Assembly: GCA_027924585.1 (NCBI GenBank)
Contig: BSBM01000809.1
Coordinates: 3,055,001-3,119,000, forward strand
DNA from: Larix kaempferi
Taxonomy: Eukaryota; Streptophyta; Pinopsida; Pinales; Pinaceae
DNA length: 64,000 bases
Reading direction: 5' to 3'
Part shown: one piece after another, positions 23,000 to 34,231 of the stretch
Numbering within the stretch: the first letter of the stretch is position 1
How the letters are laid out: every line of letters starts with the position of its first letter
Made by a program: the position numbers and the translations under genes
The notes under the pieces: model-generated
What the model saw: only the letters and a program-made list of their open reading frames with translations
Databases searched by the model: none
Told to the model about the DNA's origin: nothing

Positions 23000-25719
23000 A
23001 TAGATAACTTTGTTGCTGAACAAATGTTGTAGCCCTTCTTTTGTAGGTAATGGTATACTATCTTTCCTACAAAACAAGTTAAATTGCATGATTAGAAACA
23101 TCTCATAGTTTTCAGAACAAATTCTTACACATAAATAAATATGTCATCCAGTCATGCAATTATCTTAGCCAATGCTTCAATACAACATTTATCCATATCC
23201 CGTAACTTTCTAGATGCCTTCCAATCTCTACCAGAACATTGTTAAGAGTGTGCACAACTCCCAACATGTCAACAAAGAGGTTTCATTCTAGATAAGTAGC
23301 AATGGAATGTTGTACAGTGCCATAGGCCACTTACCCATCACATGCATATTAGTAGTATACTGTTAATTAATGTAATTATTCTAATATGCATAATACACAT
23401 CCTAAGTTTAGGAACATAAGCATATACATCATTGAGCAATATTATTTAAACAAACAAATATGCAAGAAATGACAATTCAAATACTTATCTTTGTTTGGTT
23501 TGTAGGGTGGACTCCCTCTCAATATTTGTTTCCTTGCAGGAACTACTAGAGTGTGCTCCCTCTTTATCTTTTCTTCCTGGATTACCTGTCCTTGAACTTA
23601 TATCCATCCTCGATCACTTATGCATACTTACTAGTATCATCATTGTGTTACCCTCGAGATCTCATACATAATCATACATTCATTAGTATAATCTCAATAC
23701 TATCAAAACACAATAATCTTAAACAAGTATAGTCATGATCATTTCAAACATAGATAATACGTATTAGCATTCAAAGTTTCAGGGAAGACTTCTCTTACTC
23801 ATGCATATTCATATTTGACCATAGAACTCTTATGGTTAGTCATATCATCAATCAAGGTGAGAGACATAATATACATAAACCCTTGATTACTTACATTTCT
23901 AACTTCATGAATAATCATTATCAATCATACAACAGTATAAGATCCTAACACAAGGTAGGATTCTAACTTGATATAGGAAAAACATACCTGGTTATCATAT
24001 TTGCTAGTTATGTCTAGCAATGTCTTCTTGTTCTCTTCAATGACTTGTGCTAGTAACCTGCATATCTCATAGGTTAAGCATTGTAGAACCAAATTATACA
24101 TACCTCGTAAGTAGAGCTTCAATGTGATCCATGACAATGGATGAATCTTTGTCTTCATGTCACCATGGTCATATGTTCTTGAACTAGAACATGGTTTGTC
24201 TTTCTTGATGTACCTTTCATGTTAGCGGACAACATCAACCTCATACAACACCACAATGCATTAGTACAATCATAAGTGTCAAAAACCTAATCAATGAATA
24301 TCTGCATTCATAATTTTATTAAGGTGATACAACAAGTCTAAAGTTAATCAAGATTGTACTAACCTTAATGAAGAAAAACATACCATAAACTTAATCATGA
24401 ACAGATCTCGAAACATACCTGGATAAGTCATACCTGTCGAGATTTCTTGTAATATTATTATGTAAGGCCTTAGCCTCATCTCCCTATGAAACTGGAACTT
24501 CTTCACTTATGTAAGTGACCAATCCATTCTCTTCTAGGATTAACCCAATCCACTTGATTTGCAAAAACTGGATCTGGAGCTAGATTGGGGTTTGTCAGGG
24601 AAATCGTAAAAATTCAAACTTTGAATTTCAAACTTCTGAAAGGATAGAAAGATGCGCCTTTCTGAGTTGGTCAAGCTGGTATACTCAGAATTTGAAAACT
24701 GCAAAGTTTCACCCCTCAAAATTGCCTTTTAGATTTTCGGATTCACTCGGGAGGACCCTGAATTAGGGTTTGAGTTTCCTGGAGCTTCACCCAACCAAAT
24801 ATTTTGATCCAAAGCTCTAAACTTCAATTTTTCCAAGGCGATTCCAGCTATGGTCACAGATTTAAAAAATTCCCATTTTTGTAGAAGCCCTAATTTTTCA
24901 CTTTTTCGATCAAAGTCCCGAACTAGGGTTTGATCAAGCCCAGCCTTCTACCCAACCAAAAAATTTGATCTTGGTCTCTAAATTTTTATTTTGATGAGTA
25001 TCATTCAGCTGTGGCCTCCAATTACAAAAATACCAACTTTCTCTGAAACCCTAATTCTCGGAGCCATGAATGAAGGTGCTCGAAATCCAATTCAGTTTTG
25101 ACAGAAATATGCACCTGATTATTTCTGGTGTAACTCCAAAATTACAAATCCAAAGGGTCTGAAACTTCGACCTGTGGTAGCCTGACCTGTCATCTTTCCA
25201 ACCCCATAGGTCTGACCTCAATTTGATTCTCTGAGAGAGATTTATGCCAAGTGTCGCAACGTGACCTGGTTATGGGATAAAACAAGAGAGTGAACTTTTA
25301 CGGCGTGACACGCATCACTGGTTCAACTTCGGCCTCTGAAAACCTTACCTAAGAAACTACAGTCCATTTCCTACCTGTCACTTTTTACGAAATTTCATTT
25401 GGAGCTTCCTAACCCAAGTTGTGACCTTTTTTCCTTGGTGACTTGTTTATGACTGAGATCTGGAAGAGGCAGAAACCCTAGATTGTACAGATCATAAAAC
25501 ACAAAGTACAATGAATTAGAAGTTGTGCTTCGGAAACAAGGTACATGGGGATCTTATCTTCGACCTATAATAGTTTCAAATCCTAAAACCTTTCCGAACT
25601 GGATTTATAGTGAAAGTGCTACGATGACTGGTTTTTGCTATATCAAGCCCTAGCTTCGCAATTGCAACAAGTGTCATAAATGCCATACCATGCCTTCTTT
25701 CAGGCTAGCTCTGATACCA
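23000..25719 (-). other. Copia-1 non-coding 5' interior with splice-donor-like motifs
   Basis: Where gag, protease and integrase would normally be, about 2.7 kb contains no recognisable retroelement protein. On the minus strand it holds several (C)AG|GTATG(T/A) donor-like sites, at plus 23,982-23,990, 24,098-24,105, 24,411-24,421 and 24,428-24,435. Short open blocks lie between them (for example LLAQVIEENKKTLLDITSKY at about 24,000-24,060). It also has acceptor-like tracts such as TTGTTTTGTAG|G near 23,070. The corresponding region of copia-2 (46.27-47.55 plus 60.82-62.2 kb) keeps several of these motifs. Function is unknown. Confidence 0.5.
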
Positions 25720-26307
25720 TGTTAGTTTTTCAGAATTTTTAATCTGGTCTAATATCTTAACTGAGAGAATAACATGTGCAGCATATCTACATCATATCAA
25801 TCATGGACACAATAATGCAATCACACAAGAGACTCAGAGTTTCATTGGGGAAAACCAAGAAGGTGAAAAACCCGGCAACTTCCTCAGAGATAGAAAGAGA
25901 AATGATACAACCAAAGTACAAAATATAGTCCTCCTAGCAGCAGCTTCTCCTCCTCCACAAGTGTGCCACTCTCCAGTGAGAGTATGAGTGAGAAAGTGAA
26001 TGATCAAATAGAGTGCCTCCCGCACTCTATTTATACTTGACTTTACTTGCCTAATGACCTTTACTAGGTCGGCCTTAACTTAACCACATAGCATAATGCT
26101 GACTCGGTCGACCCCCAATAGGGTGGTCTAATAACCCATCAAGTATAAGTTACGACACTTACAATATAAATGACAACACTTCTGTATAGAGGAATAATAA
26201 CATCTCTATAGGAATACAAACACTTCCGTATAGAGGAATAATAGCATCTCTATAGGAATACAATATACATATAGGAAATACATTCCGAAGTTACAAATAC
26301 ATCAACA
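25720..26307 (-). repeat. Copia-1 5' LTR
   Basis: It is the partner of the LTR at 19,350, with the primer-binding complement directly to its left in plus coordinates. A segment ACACTTCTGTATAGAGGAAT... is tandemly duplicated near 26,178-26,250, while about 55 bp present in the other LTR is missing. The two LTRs are therefore equal in length by coincidence. Confidence 0.85.
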
Positions 26308-26760
26308 ACGGGAAGGGTTGGACACCTCTTTCTTTATTATAGAAATATAAAGAACATTGAATCTAAAAAGGGTTAGCCGATCCTTCCTGTATTTTATATG
26401 TCGAGGATAGTGAACACAATAAGGTTAGACCACCCATTCCTCTATGATAGAAATATAAAGAATATTAAACATGTGAAGGGTCTACCCACCCTTCCTATAT
26501 TGTAGATATGTATAGGATAATGAACACAAGAAGGAATGAATGTATTATGGAAATATCAAGAATAGTGGACACAAGAAGGATTAGCTACCACTTCCTCTGT
26601 GATAGAAATATAAATAATATTGAACCTTGGAATGGTTGGTCAACCCTTCTTCTATTTTATATATATCGAATATAGTGAACACAATAAGGGTTGGTTGTCC
26701 CTTCCTTTATGATCGAAATATAAAGAATATTGAATCTATGAAGGGTCGCGATCCTGCCTT
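26308..26760. repeat. Continuation of the 55-60-bp satellite-like array
   Basis: The same units as at 17.1-19.3 kb resume directly after the copia-1 right LTR: TATAGAAATATAAAGAACATTGAATC, AAGGGTTAGCCGATCCTTCC and so on. They end near 26,755. This confirms one array split by the insertion. Confidence 0.8.
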
Positions 26761-27059
26761 CTCCATCGATCATTTGCATCAAAATTTTCATCAGAACGTC
26801 TAATAGATAGAAACTATTTGAAAACTATAAATGTTGTATGTATATTATTACATTAACCACCAAATTTTTACTTTACTGTAGGTCAAATATGTCTTCGTTC
26901 ATGACTGCTAGTCAATTTAGAGAAATTTCATTTCTTCAAATTACACAAAATCGCAACCTTGGTTTATTCATATGTTCATGGTATGTTGAGATGGATGAAC
27001 CATATAATTTGTAATTGGATTTATATCTCTTATTCTCTAATGAGGAAGGAGTTTCCACT

Positions 27060-28535
27060 CATACTGGAATATTGACGTCTGTAGATGCCATTAGTAACGA
27101 TTAATTATGTGTTCATGTTGAATTGATCGAGCCATATACATGTTTCCTCCTTCAATTTGATCTTCAAGTTTATAATTATCAACCAGATCTAATGAAAAGT
27201 GGTCGAGAAATGGATATGGTTTCATGTGCTAAGAAAGGATGGATTTTTCCCTTGTATGATGAATGTAATTGGTCTAGAATAAATACCATGACATCTTTGA
27301 AGAAAGGAATTATGTCAGTATCTAAGAAACGAATGTTGGTAGGGTATACATCATCTGTATTGCATTACATGAATATGGAAAAAAAGATATCAAATGTTTC
27401 TCATGAAAAATTACTTATGTACCTTCGAAGATCCTTTATCGAGAAACTTCAGAAAGACATAAGCAAATATTCTTTCAAGGCACTCAAATCAATTCCATCT
27501 AAGGTGATGCTGTAGAAACCCAGTAAGAGCTTTGATAGCTCAAAATACATTCAACAAGAACAAATCAAATACTTTTTATTGATTTTTTTTTTTCGATTGA
27601 TGTAACAAGATGTGATTTAGCGCCTCCAGAACTGCAATATCGAAAAGTTGATGATTATGTCATGGCAAAGATGGTTGTATCCCTTGTATCAACTTTTAAA
27701 ACAACATTGAGAGATGTTATTCTTTTTCCTTTCAATATTGTGATTGGGGAGGGATTTGTTCCTATAAATGAAGAAGAAATTAATTTTCCTACATTGAAGT
27801 TTTATATATTGGACGGAAAACATACTATTATAGTGCAGTAAAAAATCATTGAAAATGATAAATATCAACCATTCCATTCAAGATATCGTCATCATATAGC
27901 TCCTCTGTGACACAAAGATGTTCCACAAAACATTATCAACAAATTATGCAAACAAAAAAAATTTCCAAACAAGGAATTTGCATAAACTCCCTTCATTTAT
28001 TAATTTGTGAAAGCAAGGGAGAAATGGATACACCATGGTAGGCCATCCCACTCGGGTATGAAACACTTACAATGAAGAGTGGCAAGTAAAAAAAATTCCT
28101 TCTTAACAATCAAGGCTCACAAATTTCTGAATATGTTATGAGCTTACTAAATTAAATATTATCTTCAATTTTATATATTCGTAGGTTTTCCAAAATGAAT
28201 GTATGGATATCTTTGTTGTTAATACCAATGAAATCCTTAAAGACAAGATGACTCTTGTTTTAACTTCTGAAAAAATATGGAACAAATGGTTTTATGTATT
28301 CAACTTTTACAAAAGTGGTTCCTTGCCACGCTCACCAAAGAGCATTAAACAAGATGATTTTGTTCTAAATAAAATAAAGCATCATGGATCTAATTTTTCT
28401 AGACCATTATGTGATCTTGATGAAGAAGAATTGAGCAATGTGGTGGACAATATTATCAATGGATCGGTTTGGTTGAGCACGTCAGTTGAAAAAGAAGTTT
28501 GCGTAGACTTTGCATCAATACTGCAAGTGTACTAA
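27060..28535 (+). pseudogene. Unidentified broken, exon-like coding segments
   Basis: Three plus-strand blocks read as protein. At 27,123-27,515, 130 aa are open. At about 27,595-27,960 one frame has two stops and includes LAPPELQYRKVDDYVMAKMV and FYILDGKHTI. At 28,185-28,535 the text VFQNECMDIFVVNTNEILKD to SILQVY sits just after an acceptor-like ATATTCGTAG. Composition is normal for protein (charged, helical), and the stops are few enough to suggest a fairly recent death. FYILDGKHTI faintly recalls DGQHR/ParB-type motifs, but I do not claim that family. It could be a host gene fragment carried by a transposon. Confidence 0.35.
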
Positions 28536-28720
28536 GGAAGAGAGATCAACCAAACATTCGGTTTGTGAATATTTAAAAGTACATGATGTCGATTATTTTT
28601 CATTCACAATGAATCACTGAGGATAATGTCATCAAAAGCTATAATATTGCTCCAAATCATTTCTAGTAGTTGTGTAGTATTTTAGGGTTCGATAAGCATG
28701 CAAAATCTATCGAGAATAAG

Positions 28721-29453
28721 TGTTGGAAAATAATTCTCATCTAGACCTTGGTTAACAATCCTTGCATAAGATTCCAAGTGTTTAATGTAATTTGTTCCAT
28801 GGTTTGGCTTCAATAGTGCCTAGTCTAGGGGGTTTGTCCACATATTAGACTAGTGGTTTGTCATTATAGCCAAGTTTGTCCACAAGTGTGCCCATTTCCT
28901 TATTTTGGGGAGTCAAAGGATCCATATTTAATGCATTTAATGAGGCAGGTGCACCACTTCCCTGTTTTATGGGATAAGGTTGGACCAAGGGTGCTAATGC
29001 ACTAGATTTGGTCAAATTGCTCATTAATGGCCACTACCAAATCCCTAAACCACCTAATTCACCCTCATAATGATTCCATCCACATTTATTGACTTTCCTA
29101 ACTTCCTCATGGTCCTCATAGGTTCATTGGACCTCATTATGGCCCAATACAAAAGTTACACTTGTCACAATGTCATAGATTGGGGGAATTATTCCATTAA
29201 GCCTAGCATTAATGTGAGATACTCAACTTGCCACTAAGTCTCTCGATTTTGCCTCCTAAGAGCATCTATATATTGTACACATGCCATTGAATAATAATGC
29301 AATGGAAGATCAATCCACATGAGTTTTTTTCTCTTGTGTTCTACTTAATATTTTCTTCATATTTCTTATATTTTCCTATCAATGTTTGGTAAATTCTAAG
29401 TGAAGCTTTCTCTAGTAATCTATATCCACCTGTGACACATATAGAATTTGACA
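28721..29453 (+). repeat. Copia-3 5' LTR
   Basis: TGTTGG...TTTGACA, 733 bp, directly followed by the primer site. It shares nearly all its text with 30,841-31,571, including a TGGTTTGGCTTCAATAGTGC phrase. Confidence 0.88.
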
Positions 29454-29465
29454 TGGTATCAGAGC
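29454..29465 (+). other. Copia-3 primer-binding site (initiator tRNA-Met type)
   Basis: TGGTATCAGAGC immediately after the LTR end. This is the standard plant Ty1/copia site complementary to the 3' end of initiator tRNA-Met. Confidence 0.9.
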
Positions 29466-29542
29466 TTCATAGGGGATCCTAGTCTTTCTTCCAAAATAGT
29501 TTTCCAAGTGTGTGTCTTGCAGGTGCCTACGACAACTTCATT

Positions 29543-30037
29543 ATGGATTCGAAAGCAGTTCCTCTCCTCTCTACATTCAACTATTCAAAGTGGAAAGAAA
29601 ATATGTGTGCATATATCAAGAGAAAATGTATCTTTGATGTGTCCATTGGTGTTGTGAGCGAGCCAGAATCTTATGAAGAGAAGAGTGATTGGATCAATGA
29701 CTATGATAGAGTGTATGGAACTATGTGTCTAGCTATACCTCCTAGAATGCATTATATCATTGATTCTGCTGAGTATCCATTTGAGCTTTGGAGAAATCTA
29801 GATAGATCTCTTGGCATGCAAAAAGAAGATATTAGCTATATGGAGAGAAAGAAAATGGACACCTTCTCATGTGTTCTCCCTCCAAAGGTCTCGGCCTCAT
29901 GCATTTCTCAAGAAGTTGTTCAAATTGAAGAAGAAGAAGAAGAAGATACAAATTCAGCAAATGATCTAGCTCAACTTTCTTCCTTGGTGGCTTCCTCTTT
30001 TTTCCATGAAGCTGTTTTTCACGAAGATAAAATATGA
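29543..30037 (+). CDS. Copia-3 Gag-like (UBN2-type) fragment, 164 aa
   Basis: Capsid-type Gag of Ty1/copia elements packages element RNA in cytoplasmic particles. The start MDSKAVPLLSTFNYSKWKEN fits the family pattern of F.G.NY..W near the N-terminus, and AYIKRKCIFDVSIG and PFELWRNLDRSL match later helix positions. After about residue 110 the sequence departs from Gag into a Glu-rich stretch (EEEEEEDTNSAND) and stops at TGA 30,035-30,037. An upstream in-frame ATG at 29,510 exists, but the MDSK start matches Gag better. No CCHC knuckle is present. It is probably truncated and fused to unrelated coding sequence. Confidence 0.65.
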   Translation: MDSKAVPLLSTFNYSKWKENMCAYIKRKCIFDVSIGVVSEPESYEEKSDWINDYDRVYGTMCLAIPPRMHYIIDSAEYPFELWRNLDRSLGMQKEDISYMERKKMDTFSCVLPPKVSASCISQEVVQIEEEEEEDTNSANDLAQLSSLVASSFFHEAVFHEDKI

Positions 30038-30064
30038 TTTGCTGCCATCAATACTGTTGAAGAG

Positions 30065-30379
30065 ATGTCTCTCCATTCCACTTCTTTCTCCTCTATGTCT
30101 TTTATTATGAATATTGAAGATGGGTTGTTGGTTGGTGATCATAGTGAGCCTTCTCTAGAAGAGGTTATTTCTTCATATGATTGTATTGGTTCGCAATATG
30201 GTCAAGGAGAAGTTTGGAATTCAAGTGAAGATATATCATTGCTTCACACTCTTTTGCTTCCTATGTATTCCTACACCATGACTAGCAGAATTTCTTCAAG
30301 TTCATTTGAATATGGAGAAGCCTTCGCCATCACATTGGAAAACTTGGAACTCTTGTTCCTCTTTCTTGGAGTTGATTAA
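30065..30379 (+). CDS. Small unidentified ORF inside copia-3, 104 aa
   Basis: A Ser/Leu-rich 104-aa frame between the Gag fragment and the 3' LTR. No motif is recognised. It begins 27 bases after the Gag stop and may be the decayed continuation of the same polyprotein or chance. The following 460 bases to the polypurine tract contain no ORF of note. Confidence 0.2.
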   Translation: MSLHSTSFSSMSFIMNIEDGLLVGDHSEPSLEEVISSYDCIGSQYGQGEVWNSSEDISLLHTLLLPMYSYTMTSRISSSSFEYGEAFAITLENLELLFLFLGVD

Positions 30380-30840
30380 AACTCTCTTGGTTCGATGTTG
30401 ATGCTTCAAGAGCCTTGATTCACTTGGGGTCACTTATTCTCAAACATATCAAGTATATTTTGGACCTGGCACCCAAATTGGTTTGAAGATCAAGTTTGAA
30501 GAGAAACCTTCACTCTACTATCAGTGTTACTCAGTTGCTCTACATGGTTCCAATTTCCATCATGCAGTTGTAAATGTACATGATCTAGTTGCGAACATTC
30601 CTCTTCTTCCCAAGAAGAAGGTTCCTCTAGACATATGAACAAGTTCACACCTACTTGTGTTTTGGAGTAGTTTATTTTTGGTGTATTTCATGTCCATTTT
30701 AGAGGGAGGATTTTCCCCAAGTGGTTTTGCCTATTTTATCACTTACATGGATGAATAATGTAAAGGGTGACCATAAGCCTTTGTTGTTGGGGCCCTCATA
30801 ATAATTTTCTTTTCTCACAACCATTTTGGAATAGGGGGGG

Positions 30841-31571
30841 TGTTGGAACATAATTCCAATCTAGACCTTGGTTAATAATACTTGCATAAGGTTCCAAGTG
30901 TTTAATGTAAGTTGTTCCATGGTTTGGCTTCAATAGTGCCTAGTCTAGGGGGTTTGTCCACATATTAGACTAGTGGTTTGTCCTTATAGCCAAGTTTGTC
31001 CACAAGAGTTCTCATTTCCTTATTTTTGGGAGTCAAAGGCACCCTATTCAATGCATTTAATGAGGCAGGCGCACCACTTCCCTGTTTTATGGGATAAGGT
31101 TGGACCAAGGGCACTAATGCACTAGATTTGGTAAAATTGCTCATTAATGGCCACTACCAAATCCCTAAACCACCGAATTCTCCCTCATAATGATTCCATC
31201 CACATTTATTGACTTTCCTAACTTCCTCATGGTCGTCATAGGTTCATTGGACCTCATTATGGCCCAATATAGGAGTTACACTTGGCACAATGTCATAGAT
31301 TGGGGGAATTACCCCATTAAGCCTAGCATTAATGTGAGCTACTCAACTTTCCATTAAGTCTCTTGATTTTTCCTCCTGAGAGAATATATATTGTACACAT
31401 GCTATTGAATAATAATGCAATGGAAGATCAACCCACATGAGTGTTTTTCTCTTGTGTTCTACTTAATATTTTCTTCATATTTCTTCTATTTTCCTGTCAA
31501 TAATTGGTAAATTCTAAGTGAATCTTGATCTATTAATCGAGATCCACCTATGACACATATAGAATTTGAAA
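30841..31571 (+). repeat. Copia-3 3' LTR
   Basis: Partner of the 5' LTR, starting directly after the polypurine tract and ending GAAA with the terminal C lost. Confidence 0.85.
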
Positions 31572-31799
31572 TTAAGAAAATAAGAGGATAATGGTACCAA
31601 ATTACCAACGGAAGCTAAGAAATTATTGAACATATATATCAAGAAATAGGAGTTCGGTATGTCCATTGACTCTGACATAGTTAGTTCACAATTTTCTTGT
31701 TTATGTTGTTATCCAACTTCTTTGGTCAGCACACTGATATGATCTGGGGTGACCTTAAAACCAACTTGAATTTGATTCTAATATTGCTTAACAAAAGGA

Positions 31800-33010
31800 T
31801 CAACAATAGGATCATTTTTATTGAACTTGAATGCAATGAAAAGGATTGAATCAATAGTGTGCATGTTTAACTTTTTGAATGTATCATTAGTCTCATTCAT
31901 CATCACATATTGAACACAATTAAGGAAAATAACATGCACAAATAAAACACGAGACAAGCAATACTCATTTGGTAACGGAGTTCACCAGACCCCTTGGCTA
32001 CGTCTTCGGGCTCGTTCAATCGTTGAACTACATCTATTCTCTTCTTCCAAAGATACTCTCCTTTACAAAAGGGTTGAATTCCCACATCAATAGTGGTTCA
32101 AGAATTCCCTCATCAATGGCAATATTGAAGATATGTTCTCATACAATGTAAAGAGAACTGGCTCTCACAAGTAAGTGGTAATGTCTCTCCTACAAAGAGA
32201 TGATATCCTTTGATGAAGGATGATCTCTCACAAGCATGTAGCTAGAAGCTCAATACAATATGGTGATCATTCATCTTGATATTGATGACAAAAATAATCT
32301 ACTGCTTGGATCCAAAAACTGACTTGACTAGTGACTCTGGCTCATAAAAATGGTGAGAAATGACTATAAGCACGCCCACCTTCACCTAACATAAGGACAC
32401 AACAGTATTCTTCTCTGTCTCTCTACACATGAGAAGGATACATAGAGGAATATGTGCTCAAAGGAACTTGGAACCTCCAACAATGATCTCTCAATAAAGG
32501 ATATTGAAACTGGCTCCAAACTTGCTCCTTCTAACACGTGGAACTCCCATAAAATGGATGCCCCCTTTAACACAAGTCAAATGGGTTTATATAGATGGAT
32601 GTGACCCCCCTCGGTGGTTTGGTGGAAAGATACATGTGGGCCTAAAATTAGCCCTTTGTTTCAACTAAATGGTTTGTTCCATACCCAAAAAATATGGCTT
32701 ATAGCCACTTTATAACTATGCCATGGTTCGTTGGCCTTTTCCTATAACCATACCATTCATTGACATTTTAGTTGTAACAACCATATATATAATGTGTGCT
32801 CCCATAAGTGTAACGACCACACATAATGTAATCCATCCCCTTTTGGCATATCCCATAGTTAAACCATATAATGGTGGATCCCATGTGATATTTTTTGGAG
32901 AGCACATGGAAAATTTTACAAAGTTTGTTGGAGAGCATATGGAATATTTTACCAATTTTGTTGGAAAGCATATTCGTTGGAGGGGGAGAGCATATGATAC
33001 ATGGAAAATA
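31800..33010 (-). repeat. LTR-like segment of a minus-strand element
   Basis: On the minus strand the CCHC-encoding remnant at 33.2-34.0 kb is followed by the purine tract AAAAAGGGGGGAC (plus 33,012-33,037 region), then AT-rich LTR-like sequence. Near the low end, GGAGTTCACCAGACCCCTTGG (31,977-31,997) resembles the R/U5 phrase of copia LTRs. Neither terminus is clear (a TA where TG is expected), so the extent is approximate. A weak internal repeat, GAGCACATGGAAAATTTTAC / GAGCATATGGAATATTTTAC, lies at 32,900-32,955. Confidence 0.35.
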
Positions 33011-33029
33011 AAACATAACCAATAGTCCC

Positions 33030-34018
33030 CCCTTTTTGCATGAAATACATTACATGAACCCTGTGTATTTTGGCATTCGTTGGTTCCACATAAATGGTTT
33101 CCACAGGTCCGTCTACTCATCTTAGAGATCAAGGAAAATAGGTCCTCCTTCCTGAGATGTCTGTGTAGATGGCCTTCTTTCTGAGCTACTTCGTCGGCTA
33201 GTTCTTTCACAGGTGCTTGCTCAACTTTCTTGTCCTTCTTGGGACACAACTTTGGATGGAGTGCCCAACATGTGGCTTCCTAATGTCCACCCTTGTTGCA
33301 ATGGGTGCAATGGTTCTTCTTGACCCATACTTTCTTGCCCTTCTTTTTCTCCTGACATGGAGAGGGGTCTTCATGTCTTGGATTCTTCCAAGTTTCCATA
33401 AACTTCTTGTACAAATCCATTCTTTTCCAACACTTGGCAATATCATGGTTATCTTTACCACAAAACATACATGGTATTCTATGCCATAGAATTTGATTTA
33501 CATTTATGATTTTCTTATAATCAAAAGGAACGTTGGAATAGTGAGACTTTTTATACCTTGCTTGGTTGTCTCTTATACAGTTCAAGCACATAGACTTTCC
33601 TTAGCTCCTCCTTTGTAATACTCATCCCCCTTTGGAGATGACTCGTAATCACGATCATCATGGAGTGCTATGTCACCTTCTGGTGCTAGCTTGGGCTCTT
33701 CTTTTGAATATTTTATTGCTTCAACTTCCTTGGAGAGTGATCCATCTTCCTTTCTTCTATATCCCAGTATGCATGTTGAGGAAGTTCTACTACTTGTAAG
33801 GGATGCATAAATCCTTGGCCATTGGCTCCAAGGCCATTTCCTTCATATCCCATTCTCTTCAAAAACTTCATCCCTATTCCCTTGGTGTGATTTTCAAAAG
33901 CACCAAAACCATCACCATCATCATGGGAAGAACAAGAAACTGAATAATTACTGGCACTATTTACCTCAGTGAAGGATTCTGCATTTGCAGTAGAAGTAGG
34001 CTCTTCATTCTTCGCCAC
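33030..34018 (-). pseudogene. G-patch plus CCHC zinc-knuckle protein remnant
   Basis: The minus-strand frame 34,018-33,713 (101 aa) contains a clear G-patch at about residues 46-75 (KGIGMKFLKRMGYEGNGLG then NGQGF). G-patches are short Gly-rich modules of RNA-processing proteins, also found in some retroviral proteases. After a frame change, 33,591-33,280 encodes the CCHC knuckle CMFCGKDNHDIAKC. A second knuckle, CTHCNKGGH, is split by a TAG before EATC and followed by Lys-rich sequence (PKLCPKKDKK) to about 33,150. A retroelement Gag-like origin is likely from the knuckles and the adjacent polypurine tract, but no capsid, protease or RT is visible. It is dead (stop and frameshift). Confidence 0.6.
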
Positions 34019-34231
34019 TTCATCGTTGTTCTAAGACTTGGCCAACATATCATCTTTGGCTTGTAACTCAAGTTGCAACTATTGAAGTTGCAATTATGTT
34101 TTGTCAAATTTGTTAAAACAAATTTATTACAGAATATATAGCATGCCCTATTTATGTGCATTCCTCCATAAAAAAACATTTATTAATATTTGAAATGGAA
34201 ATTTTTATATTTTACAAGAAAGTTACTGAAA

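Larger units (their letters stand above)
19350..26307 (-). mobile_element. Copia-1: Ty1/copia element, minus strand, internally decayed
   Basis: Two 588-bp LTRs (19,350-19,937 and 25,720-26,307) bound it. On the minus strand the right LTR is followed by TGGTATCAGAGC, the initiator-tRNA-Met primer site (plus strand GCTCTGATACCA just left of 25,720). The left LTR is preceded by the purine tract AAGAGGGAG. Flanking 5-mers AAGGG and ACGGG agree at four of five positions. It interrupts the satellite array. Only RT-RNase H remains recognisable (about 21.6-23.0 kb). No gag, protease or integrase is seen, so it is non-autonomous now. Layout and 5' interior match copia-2. Confidence 0.88.
28721..31571 (+). 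mobile_element. Copia-3: non-autonomous Ty1/copia element, gag only
   Basis: LTRs lie at 28,721-29,453 (733 bp) and 30,841-31,571 (731 bp); both start TGTTGGAA, and they differ by a few percent. The left LTR is followed at 29,454-29,465 by TGGTATCAGAGC, the initiator-tRNA-Met primer site. The right LTR is preceded by the polypurine run GGAATAGGGGGGG. Flanks ATAAG (28,716-28,720) and TTAAG (31,572-31,576) agree at four of five bases. The right LTR terminus has mutated from ACA to AAA. The 1.4-kb interior encodes a Gag fragment but no protease, integrase or RT, so mobilisation would need a partner element. Confidence 0.88.

Noticed and set aside
29454-29475. tRNA gene at the TGGTATCAGAGC sites
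   Set aside because: Only the complement of a tRNA 3' end is present, next to an LTR; no cloverleaf. It is a primer-binding site.
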